Below are positions 13,795 to 19,933 of a stretch of 19,933 nt of DNA, one piece after another. The DNA comes from an uncultured Bacteroidota bacterium (lineage in GTDB: Bacteria; Bacteroidota; Bacteroidia; Flavobacteriales; Schleiferiaceae), in contig CAJXMS010000006.1 of assembly GCA_913056475.1 (NCBI GenBank), positions 1 through 19,933 on the forward strand. Reading direction: 5' to 3'. The notes beneath the pieces are model-generated. The model saw only the letters and a program-made list of their open reading frames with translations, had not been told where the DNA came from and did no database searches. The position numbers and the translations under genes were made by a program. The stretch's first letter is position 1. Every line of letters starts with the position of its first letter.

Positions 13795-15336
13795 ATGCAC
13801 GCCATTGCAAACAACCGAAAGAAGTCCCTCCTCCTGGGGGGACTTCTTCTTAGCTTTAGCTTCAATATAAAAGCCCAGGTTTACGAAAGAGACTTCATTG
13901 GTAGGGACTACCAATTCAATTTTGACCTTATCCAACTGCCCAATGACCAATATGCTTCCATAGGCATCGAGTATTCAGGCTTTGGTGTGGGTTACTATAG
14001 TTTAGATTCCGCTTCTCACAGCATCTTGGAAATATTAAACTCCGATTTAAGTACTGACACGATCTACCGGGAGTACGGACAGGGGCCCTACAAATGCCGT
14101 TTCAACAGCATGCTGGAACATAGCGACACCCTTTACATCCTGACGGAGATGGCTTTGAAAAGGGACTCGATCCAATCCACTAAGAACTTTGGCATTGCCC
14201 GGGTAGGCCCCAACGGCACCTATATACCTCCCGCTCCCTTATTTACCCTAGACTCGGTAAATGTTTATGATATCTATAAAAGCCATTTGTCCTACCGGAA
14301 TGGGTTTTTTGAGTTTTTTGGCTGGCGCTATGACTCCATCGAGCACTACTACCCCGTCTTATTTCAGTTTAGCCGGGGAGGCCAGTTGCGGCACTATCAG
14401 GCCTGGCAGTCTGATGAACCCCGCATCACCAAACTGGAAATCCTGAGCGATTACGAATACCTTGGCCAAGGCCGCTATTTGCTGGCTGATGAGGGAGAGA
14501 GGGATGCGGACACCTACTTTATCGCCGATACCTCTCAGGCCCTTTTAAAGAAAAGTTTTTTTCGGAATGACATTGGCATAGGCTATGATATTGTTAAACA
14601 AGGTAACACCTATTACCTCTTTAGCACGGTGGGAACCTTGATTAGCCGTGATTTTAAGGAGTATTACGCGATCTGGCGCATGGATTCGGCTACCGAGCAG
14701 ATGTTGCCTCCCATCTTTTACCGCAAATTTGATACGCTCCAGTACAATGTATTTGTGAACCCCATCAAAAAGGAAGCGGCCCTGGCCCTTGAGGACCGCC
14801 TGCTCTTCGGGAGCAATATGTTTTTCTCCGAGCGACCCGGCCAGGGAAACCAGCACCTGCGCTGGGGATTGCACATGATCGATACCTCGGGGAATCTCCT
14901 CTGGAAGTGGATGGAGGCCGACAGTGCCAAGAGCTTTACCGCTGGAGTGGATAAAATCATTCAATTAGACAGCAACCACGGAGCCGTTTTACTTCAAAAG
15001 AACAATAAAATTACTCTTAACGGGCATCCCTGGATCCGGGTTTTTAAACTGGACGGAAGCACTTTCAGTCTCAGCGAGCAAGAAGCCATGGGGAAAGCCC
15101 TGGAAGTATTCCCCAATCCTGTAAGCGGCTCCAGCATCCAGGTTCGCATCCCCTTCCTTCCCGATAAACCCGTGCAAATACAGGTTTTTGATGCCGCCGG
15201 AAAATTACAGGCTAGCCATACCCACCGGGAACGCAGCAATCTCATCCACTTTGAAAATACCCTTCCCCCGGGACATTACCTCCTAAGAGTGCAATACCAG
15301 CGCTATGACCAGAACGCCAAACTCTTGGTGGAATGA
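13795..15336 (+). CDS. Secreted protein of unknown function with T9SS type A sorting domain
   Basis: A 513-residue exported protein. The signal peptide runs from MHAIANNRKKSLLLGG to FNIKA, with Gln-Val-Tyr as the mature start. Residues ~30-420 contain repeated beta-rich segments with aromatic ends (PNDQYASIGIEY, SDTLYILTEM, YRNGFFEFFGWRY, GRYLLADEG, GNTYYLFSTVGT), suggesting a propeller-like fold; I recognise no enzyme motif. Residues ~435-513 are a sorting domain: LEVFPNPVSGSS, VQIQVFDAAGKLQ, LPPGHYLLRVQY, ending AKLLVE. It should use Sec and then the type IX system. The start context is odd: a G8 tract and a lipoprotein signal lie directly upstream in the frame that would fuse to it. It stands alone between two repeat-rich regions and looks like an accessory gene. 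Confidence 0.88.
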   Translation: MHAIANNRKKSLLLGGLLLSFSFNIKAQVYERDFIGRDYQFNFDLIQLPNDQYASIGIEYSGFGVGYYSLDSASHSILEILNSDLSTDTIYREYGQGPYKCRFNSMLEHSDTLYILTEMALKRDSIQSTKNFGIARVGPNGTYIPPAPLFTLDSVNVYDIYKSHLSYRNGFFEFFGWRYDSIEHYYPVLFQFSRGGQLRHYQAWQSDEPRITKLEILSDYEYLGQGRYLLADEGERDADTYFIADTSQALLKKSFFRNDIGIGYDIVKQGNTYYLFSTVGTLISRDFKEYYAIWRMDSATEQMLPPIFYRKFDTLQYNVFVNPIKKEAALALEDRLLFGSNMFFSERPGQGNQHLRWGLHMIDTSGNLLWKWMEADSAKSFTAGVDKIIQLDSNHGAVLLQKNNKITLNGHPWIRVFKLDGSTFSLSEQEAMGKALEVFPNPVSGSSIQVRIPFLPDKPVQIQVFDAAGKLQASHTHRERSNLIHFENTLPPGHYLLRVQYQRYDQNAKLLVE

Positions 15337-15514
15337 GGGGCGCGCATCTCAAATTCACGCGTGCGCAAGGTGGATGGCTACGGTCCGGTGATTTCCAAAA
15401 CGCCCCCCTAAAAAACCCTCAAAAAATTCTGCGGGAAATAAGCGCCGGGAAGCCCCTTTTGCCGGGTCGCTTGTCATTTACCGTACAATTTCTCTGTTCA
15501 AAGGGGTAGGGTGA

Positions 15515-15551
15515 GTTTACAGATGTTTGGGCCGCTTTACTGTCATTCATA
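15515..15551 (+). repeat. Dispersed intergenic repeat, copy 3
   Basis: It matches 13176-13212 at 31 of 37 positions and shares the TTTACAGA-GTTTG start with 13095-13128. It lies 178 bp after the stop of the T9SS-sorted gene, so copies 2 and 3 flank that gene in direct orientation about 2.3 kb apart. Confidence 0.6.
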
Positions 15552-15563
15552 TCTAACGGTAAA

Positions 15564-15700
15564 GGCCCCCACCCCCCCAAGGGGGCTTAACACCTGCTAC
15601 CCCATCAAAAGCTGCCAATCCCGAGCGGCAAGCTTCCGAGAAATAGAACACCGGCGAGCCAGACGCGGCCTAAAGTCCCCCTTGAGGGAATTTAGGGAGC
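15564..15700. repeat. Inverted pair of C-rich palindromic repeats
   Basis: The left arm (15564-15590) holds a C5-A-C7 run then AAGGGGGCTTAA and can fold on itself as GCCCCC/GGGGGC. The right arm (15671-15700), read on the minus strand, gives GCTCCC, CCCTCAAGGGGG and ACTTTA. The shared core CCC(C/T)CAAGGGGG matches at 11 of 12 bases. About 80 bp lie between the arms. The layout resembles a small non-autonomous or REP-like element. Confidence 0.45.
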
Positions 15701-16017
15701 TAAAAGTCTCAAAAATAGTGGCGTCATGAGGAAACACTTCCCGGTACCTGACTTTCTGCGAAGAGATGGCAATAGGCTCATTAGGATCTGTTTGTAAAGC
15801 CCGATCTGGACCGCGGGGAGCCTCCAAATTTGTCGCCCTCGCACGCCTCGTTCCTGGACGCGCTGGACGAGACAGCGGAAAGGATAGACAGCCACCCATT
15901 AGCAGCACAAAATGCCCCCTATCGAAAATGAAACAACTTGAGTAAAGTTAGAGCCATGGGAGGCTTATGCTGGGGAAGCTGGTTAAAAGGATTTACCCCC
16001 AGTTGCGGCACGTTTTG

Positions 16018-17256
16018 CTAAGGGGCCACGGCGTTTACTGCAAAGCCTACCAGCCGGAGATCTTCCCAAAAGCGACCGTAACTTTTACCTACCACATCCG
16101 GGTTTTCGATTTCGATGGGCCCCAGCAGGGCCAGGGGCGCCAGGGCCATCGCCATGCGGTGGTCGCCGTAGGTTGCAAATCGACAGCCCGCTACCCTTTG
16201 GCAACCGCGCTTCAGCCAGAGGTAATCTTCCCCCAGCTCTACCTGGGCGCCCGTTTTTTCCAGTTCCTTCTGGAGCGCAAGCAGCCGGTCTGTTTCCTTG
16301 TGCCGCAGCGTTTGCAGTCCTTTAATGGTAATGGGCCACTGGCGGGCGGCGTACACCACGGCCAGGGTTTGGGCCAGGTCGGGGTTGTGCACCAGATTAA
16401 TTTCCTCGGGCGGATGCGGGCTACCGCCCGGTCGTAGTCGAAAGCCCGCCCCTATGAAATGTGCTTCTACCCCCAGCGGGGCAAAAAGATTGGCCACAAA
16501 ACTATCGCCCTGGAGGCTATGCTGCCGGAAGCCCGGCAGGAAAAGCTCCGCCCGTGTAGCCAGGCAAGCCAAGGCAAACCAATAAGAAGCGGCGCTCCAG
16601 TCTGGTTCCACAACGTAATAATCCGGCGGGTTCCACGCCGCCGGGCGCGCGGGAATTTCGATCTGATAACCCGTGATGTGAATCGTTAAGCCCAGCCGGC
16701 GCATGAGATGGGCGGTGAGATAGATATAAGGCGTAGACACCGAAAAGCCCGGGATATGCAAGGTAAGCCCGCCCGGCAGAGAAGGACCAATCATCATCAA
16801 GGCGCTGATGTACTGGCTGCTGAGGCGCCCATCTACCGCTACTGCTCCCCCCTGGAGCTGGGTCCCTTCAATAGCCAGGGGCGGATAGCCTTCCTTCCCC
16901 AGATAGCGGATACGGGCGCCCAGGGCGCGCAAAGCTTCCACCAGCGGAGCTATGGGCCGTTCTTCCATCCGGGCACTGCCCACCAGCCGCCAGCTCCCGG
17001 GGGTGATGGCCAGCAGGGCGGTAAGAAATCGATAGGCAGTGCCCGCCTCACCGGCCTTAATTTCACTGCTCTTTTCCAGCTGGCTCAGGGCTTCCTGAAG
17101 TACGGCGGTATCCCTACTGGTAGATAAGTAGCTAAGCTCCGCTCCCGGCGCATAAAGGTGGCGCAGGATCAAGAGCCGGTTGGCCTCACTTTTGCTCCCG
17201 GGGATGGCTATTTTGCCCAGGATACGTCCGCTAGGGTGACTTAATTTATAGCGCAT
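16018..17256 (-). CDS. aroA: 3-phosphoshikimate 1-carboxyvinyltransferase (EPSP synthase)
   Basis: A 412-residue cytoplasmic enzyme that joins phosphoenolpyruvate to shikimate 3-phosphate, the sixth step to chorismate. It has the substrate-binding start IPGSKSEANRLLIL (Lys22, Ser23, Arg27), the AGTAYRFLTALLA loop (residues 71-83), SSQYISALMM, VEPDWSAASYW, the PEP-site HKETDRLLAL and the YGDHRMAMALAPLAL segment near the C-terminus. The loop has Phe where the E. coli enzyme has Pro101; I believe this is common in Bacteroidota homologues and I do not draw a resistance conclusion. The ATG at 17256 lies inside the aroB end, an 11-nt overlap, so the two shikimate genes are coupled. Length is slightly below the E. 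coli enzyme (427). Confidence 0.95.
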   Translation of the reverse strand: MRYKLSHPSGRILGKIAIPGSKSEANRLLILRHLYAPGAELSYLSTSRDTAVLQEALSQLEKSSEIKAGEAGTAYRFLTALLAITPGSWRLVGSARMEERPIAPLVEALRALGARIRYLGKEGYPPLAIEGTQLQGGAVAVDGRLSSQYISALMMIGPSLPGGLTLHIPGFSVSTPYIYLTAHLMRRLGLTIHITGYQIEIPARPAAWNPPDYYVVEPDWSAASYWFALACLATRAELFLPGFRQHSLQGDSFVANLFAPLGVEAHFIGAGFRLRPGGSPHPPEEINLVHNPDLAQTLAVVYAARQWPITIKGLQTLRHKETDRLLALQKELEKTGAQVELGEDYLWLKRGCQRVAGCRFATYGDHRMAMALAPLALLGPIEIENPDVVGKSYGRFWEDLRLVGFAVNAVAP

Positions 17257-18313
17257 GTCCCGCTCGTACTTGTTCCAGGGCCGTCTGCAGGGCAGAAGCC
17301 GGCAGGCTTATATCGGGCTGGGCTTCGCCCAAATGAGGGAGCAAAACCATTCGTATTTCCGTCCCTTTATTTTTCTTATCGCCCCGAAGCAAGGGTTCCA
17401 GCGCCGCCCAGGGGGCCGGAAGGGCGGGCCAGGGATAGTCTGCCCGAAGGCGCTGAAGGGCCTCTTGAGCTTCCTCCGGAGGCAAGCCCAGATGAGTGAC
17501 GGAAAGGGCTAGCGCCACTTGAAGACCCAAGGCTACCGCATGCCCATGCCGCAGGGGCTGCTCGGTACGGGCATAAAAACTTTCCAGGGCGTGCCCCAGG
17601 GTATGGCCCAGGTTGAGTTTTTTGCGCGGGCCTTGCTCGCGGGGATCTTGGGCCACCACCGCCTGCTTAAGCGCCAGGGTATGGCGGAGCAATTCGAGCG
17701 GCATGCGCCGCTGCTCAAAGTCCACTGCCGCCACGGCATGGAAATGGGCCGCATCTGCCATGAGGCCATGCTTAAGCATTTCGGCCCGTCCGGAATACCA
17801 CTCAGCCGGGGGCAGCGTCTCGAGGAAGGACGGCCGAATGAGTACGGCAGCCGGCGTGGCAAAAGCCCCTACGCGGTTTTTGGCCTCCCCGTGGTTAATG
17901 CCCGTTTTGCCTCCCACCGCCGCATCAGCCATGGCCAGCAGGGAAGTAGGTACCTGCACGAAGGGAATACCGCGCATGTAGGTAGCCGCCACCAGGCCGC
18001 CCAAATCGGTGGTAACGCCGCCGCCTACATTGATTAGCAGGCTGTGGCGGTCTGCTCCAGCCTGACTGAGGGCGCTCCACAAAAGCCGCAATTGATGGCT
18101 GCTCTTACTTGCTTCGCCGGGCGGTATAAGGAGAACCTGCGCGCGGGCCAAGAAGGGCACATTTGGCCGCCAGGCCTGAAAGCAGTGGCGGTAGGTATGC
18201 TGATCACAAAGGACAAAGACCTGGCTGAAAGACTGACTATCAGCCCATTCTTGCAGCCAGACATCGGCCGCTTGGGCAAAGTAAATGTTCTTAAATTCGG
18301 GCGGCTGAATCAT
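17246..18313 (-). CDS. aroB: 3-dehydroquinate synthase
   Basis: A 355-residue cytoplasmic NAD- and metal-dependent enzyme making 3-dehydroquinate from DAHP, the second shikimate step. Motifs: nucleotide-binding NVGGGVTTDLGGLVAATYMR (residues 95-114), PTSLLAMADAAVGGKTGIN, KNRVGAF, metal ligand Glu178 in SGRAEMLKHG, NLGHTLGHALE and RHGHAVALGL, which provides the last metal histidine. The latter motif is usually HGEAV; His replaces Glu here, but the ligand His is kept. I start at ATG 18313 (MIQPPEFKNIYF). The frame stays open another 636 bases upstream, but that part is the shadow of the proline dehydrogenase gene. It is divergent from that gene with 78 bp between starts and overlaps aroA by 11 nt. 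Confidence 0.96.
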   Translation of the reverse strand: MIQPPEFKNIYFAQAADVWLQEWADSQSFSQVFVLCDQHTYRHCFQAWRPNVPFLARAQVLLIPPGEASKSSHQLRLLWSALSQAGADRHSLLINVGGGVTTDLGGLVAATYMRGIPFVQVPTSLLAMADAAVGGKTGINHGEAKNRVGAFATPAAVLIRPSFLETLPPAEWYSGRAEMLKHGLMADAAHFHAVAAVDFEQRRMPLELLRHTLALKQAVVAQDPREQGPRKKLNLGHTLGHALESFYARTEQPLRHGHAVALGLQVALALSVTHLGLPPEEAQEALQRLRADYPWPALPAPWAALEPLLRGDKKNKGTEIRMVLLPHLGEAQPDISLPASALQTALEQVRAGHAL

Positions 18314-18331
18314 GGGCGGAAAACAGGGCTG

Positions 18332-18339
18332 GAAAGGTA
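18332..18339 (-). promoter_or_regulatory. Candidate -7 element for aroBA
   Basis: On the minus strand this reads TACCTTTC, five of six fixed bases of TAnnTTTG, 18 nt before the aroB ATG, inside the 78-bp divergent gap with proline dehydrogenase. The -33 TTG is not evident, so the call is tentative. Confidence 0.35.
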
Positions 18340-18391
18340 GCAAAACAAGCCCATCCCGCAGGTGGTTTAGTTTTTTAGTAAACCCTTCAAG

Positions 18392-19558
18392 ATGATCAAT
18401 TTTAACGATACCAAAACCGCCTTTGCGCTGAAAAGCGATGCGCAGCTGCGCAAGGCTTCCTGGCTTTTTAAGCTGGTGGCCAGCAAGAGCCTGGTAGGGC
18501 TGGGCAAAAAGGCGGCCGGCCTGGCCATGAAGCTGCGCCTGCCCATCCGCGAGGTGGTCAAACAAACGGTGTACGACCAGTTTGTGGGCGGCGAAACCAT
18601 TGATGAATGCGAGGAGATCATCAAAAAAATGCTGGAGCACAATGTGTATTCGCTCCTGGATTATTCGATTGAAGGCAAGGAAACGGACGCTGATTTTGAC
18701 CGCACCAAAGACAAGATCGTACAAACGATCAAATACGGGGCCTCGCATGAAGGGGTGCCCTTTGCGGTTTTTAAACCTACGGGGGTGGCCCGCTTTGCTA
18801 TTTTGGAAAAGTACAGCGCCGGCAAGCCGCTTTCCGAATTTGAGAGCCGGGCCTGGTCCCGCGCCAAAAATCGTATCGAAGAGATTTGCTACACGGCCTA
18901 CAAATTTGGCCTTAAAGTGATGATCGACGCGGAAGAAAGTTGGATCCAAAAAGCCATCGATGACGTAACCCGGGAAATGATGGAACGCTTCAATCAGGAA
19001 GAAACCGTCATTTACAACACCCTACAAATGTACCGGCGCGACCGGCTGGAATACCTCCAGGAAAGCCTGGAAATGGCCCGCCAAAAAGGCTATCACCTGG
19101 GGGTGAAATTCGTGCGGGGAGCTTACATGGAAAAAGAACGCCAAAGGGCCCAGGAAATGGGCTACCCCGACCCCATTAACCCGACCAAAGAGGCCAGTGA
19201 TAAGATGTACAACGATGGCCTGCGCTTTGCTTTAGAGCACCTGGAGGAGGTCAGTTTTGTAGCGGGCAGCCATAACGAACAAAGTTCTCAACTTCTGGCC
19301 CAGCTCATGGATGAAAAAGGACTGGACCGGAACGACCGGCGCATCTGGTTTAGTCAGCTTTACGGGATGAGCGATAACCTAAGTTTCAACCTGGCCGAAG
19401 CCGGCTACAATGTGGTTAAATACCTCCCCTTTGGCCCCGTGGCCGAAACCCTGCCTTACCTCATCCGCCGGGCGGAAGAGAATTCCGCGGCGGGGGGGCA
19501 AACCAGCCGGGAGCTCAACCTCATCGAAAAAGAACTGCACCGCCGGGGTATCGATTAG
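18392..19558 (+). CDS. Proline dehydrogenase (monofunctional)
   Basis: A 388-residue FAD enzyme that oxidises L-proline to delta-1-pyrroline-5-carboxylate and passes electrons to the membrane quinone pool. Its TIM-barrel marks are visible: VYSLLDYSIEGKE early, FKPTGVARFAILEKY, the FAD-site KFVRGAYMEKER (Arg242), GSHNEQSS, YGMSDNLSFNLAEAG, KYLPFGPVAETLPYLIRRAEEN and the C-terminal helix SRELNLIEKEL, whose RRAEEN block carries the paired arginines that bind the proline carboxylate. It lacks the DNA-binding and P5C dehydrogenase parts of PutA, so the second step must be encoded elsewhere. The start ATG 18392 fits Bacteroidota homologues (MINFNDTKTAFALKSD). It is divergent from aroB. Confidence 0.95.
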   Translation: MINFNDTKTAFALKSDAQLRKASWLFKLVASKSLVGLGKKAAGLAMKLRLPIREVVKQTVYDQFVGGETIDECEEIIKKMLEHNVYSLLDYSIEGKETDADFDRTKDKIVQTIKYGASHEGVPFAVFKPTGVARFAILEKYSAGKPLSEFESRAWSRAKNRIEEICYTAYKFGLKVMIDAEESWIQKAIDDVTREMMERFNQEETVIYNTLQMYRRDRLEYLQESLEMARQKGYHLGVKFVRGAYMEKERQRAQEMGYPDPINPTKEASDKMYNDGLRFALEHLEEVSFVAGSHNEQSSQLLAQLMDEKGLDRNDRRIWFSQLYGMSDNLSFNLAEAGYNVVKYLPFGPVAETLPYLIRRAEENSAAGGQTSRELNLIEKELHRRGID

Positions 19559-19574
19559 GTGTAGGGCTTTCTTC

Positions 19575-19582
19575 TACCTTTG
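19575..19582 (+). promoter_or_regulatory. TAnnTTTG -7 element, 5 nt before the methyltransferase start
   Basis: TACCTTTG is identical to the element at 12490 and ends 5 nt before GTG 19588. It supports both the GTG start and a leaderless message. No -33 TTG is apparent in the 3' end of proline dehydrogenase. Confidence 0.55.
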
Positions 19583-19587
19583 TATTT

Positions 19588-19933
19588 GTGGAGCAAGCGA
19601 AAAAAAACTGGCAAGACCTGCGGGCCGGCGACGCCCATTACAAAGCCTACGTAGGGCCGCCCAAGAAATACGATTTGCTGGGCGCTTTGCAGTTTACGCT
19701 GCTCACCGCGGCTGGCCTACGCAGCCACCACCGCCTCTGCGATATAGGTTGCGGCTCCCTGCGCGCCGGTAAGTTGCTTATTCCCTATTTGGAAACCGAA
19801 CGCTACTGCGGCATAGACCCCGAGCGCTGGCTGGTAGAGGAGGTAACCCGGGAGGAGCTGGGCCGGGAATTAATGCGCCTGAAGGGCCCGCGCTTTCATT
19901 ACTCGGATCATTTTGACTTGACGGCCTTCGGCC
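19588..19933 (+). CDS. Class I SAM-dependent methyltransferase, 3'-truncated by window edge
   Basis: An open frame of 115 residues running off the window. I start it at GTG 19588 (VEQAKKNWQDLRAGDAHYKAYVGPPKKYD), 29 nt after the proline dehydrogenase stop; no earlier start fits. Residues ~55-75 hold the SAM-binding motif I, LCDIGCGSLRAGKLLIPYL, and a later strand YCGIDPERWLVEE is the motif II acidic region. The AGDxHYxxYVGPPxxYD opening with CGSLRAG is a recognisable small group of methyltransferases often found near surface-polysaccharide genes; the substrate is unknown. The identical promoter-like element upstream suggests it is transcribed separately from proline dehydrogenase. Confidence 0.85.
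   Translation, partial: MEQAKKNWQDLRAGDAHYKAYVGPPKKYDLLGALQFTLLTAAGLRSHHRLCDIGCGSLRAGKLLIPYLETERYCGIDPERWLVEEVTREELGRELMRLKGPRFHYSDHFDLTAFG

Larger units (their letters stand above)
15337..16017. other. Repeat-bearing non-coding region, 681 bp
   Basis: No gene is supported. It contains repeat copy 3 (15515-15551), an inverted pair of C-rich palindromes (15564-15590 and 15671-15700), and a GC-rich tract to about 15910. A minus-strand open frame (15597-15908, 103 codons) crosses these repeats, has low-complexity Arg/Ser/Pro content and no recognisable domain, so I do not call it. No convincing terminator for the gene ending at 15336 or for aroA ending at 16018 was found. Confidence 0.6.

Noticed and set aside
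15597..15908. 103-codon minus-strand open frame beginning with a lipobox-like GGC
   Set aside because: It runs straight across the inverted palindromes, has low-complexity Arg/Pro/Ser content and no recognisable fold, so it is more likely a repeat-derived frame.
12891..16017. tRNA, CRISPR array or transposase in the repeat-rich gaps
   Set aside because: No cloverleaf, no regularly spaced repeat-spacer pattern and no transposase-like frame could be found; the repeats are few and diverged.
18314..18949. Upstream extension of the aroB frame
   Set aside because: The extra 212 residues are antisense to proline dehydrogenase and unlike any AroB N-terminus; the start at 18313 gives normal length.

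Overview
The window looks like a chromosomal segment from a member of the Bacteroidota, probably a free-living Flavobacteriales- or Saprospirales-like lineage with a fairly GC-rich genome. Four things point there. Two proteins end in type IX secretion (T9SS) type A sorting domains. The two-component pair is a propeller/Y_Y_Y/PF06580 kinase with a LytTR regulator. Several starts are preceded by the Bacteroidota -7 promoter element TAnnTTTG. The housekeeping proteins (SprT-like, ProDH, DUF4258-like) have family-typical Bacteroidota versions. The genus cannot be fixed from the sequence alone.

Layout. 1-1796: 3' part of a large T9SS-exported surface protein, closed by a strong terminator. 1986-3484 (minus): an Mla-type lipid ABC transporter pair, permease then ATPase. 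3538-5945 (plus): a tightly overlapping unit of an unlisted 37-residue lipoprotein, SprT-like metalloprotease, PurK and PurE. 5942-9610 (minus): sensor kinase then LytTR regulator; the regulator stop overlaps the purE stop convergently. 9613-12464 (plus): a PorV/PorQ-like small barrel protein overlapping a secreted helix-hairpin-helix (HHH) plus beta-barrel protein, starting 2 nt from the divergent kinase gene. 12504-12890: small membrane-anchored DUF4258-like protein. 12891-16017: an accessory-looking stretch with two repeat-rich non-coding regions around a second T9SS-sorted protein, whose upstream reading frame carries a G8 tract inside a perfect lipoprotein signal peptide. 16018-18313 (minus): aroB then aroA of the shikimate pathway. 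18392-19558 (plus): proline dehydrogenase. 19588-end: start of a class I SAM methyltransferase, cut by the window edge.

The most interesting points are three. First, the G8 tract could switch the product at 13704-15336 between a lipoprotein and a soluble T9SS cargo, or mark a broken signal peptide. Second, an HHH nucleic-acid-binding-type fold is joined to an outer-membrane barrel, paired with a PorV-like protein and placed head to head with a two-component system. Third, TAnnTTTG elements recur 5-6 nt before start codons, implying leaderless transcripts. No tRNA, rRNA, CRISPR array, transposase or phage gene was recognised.
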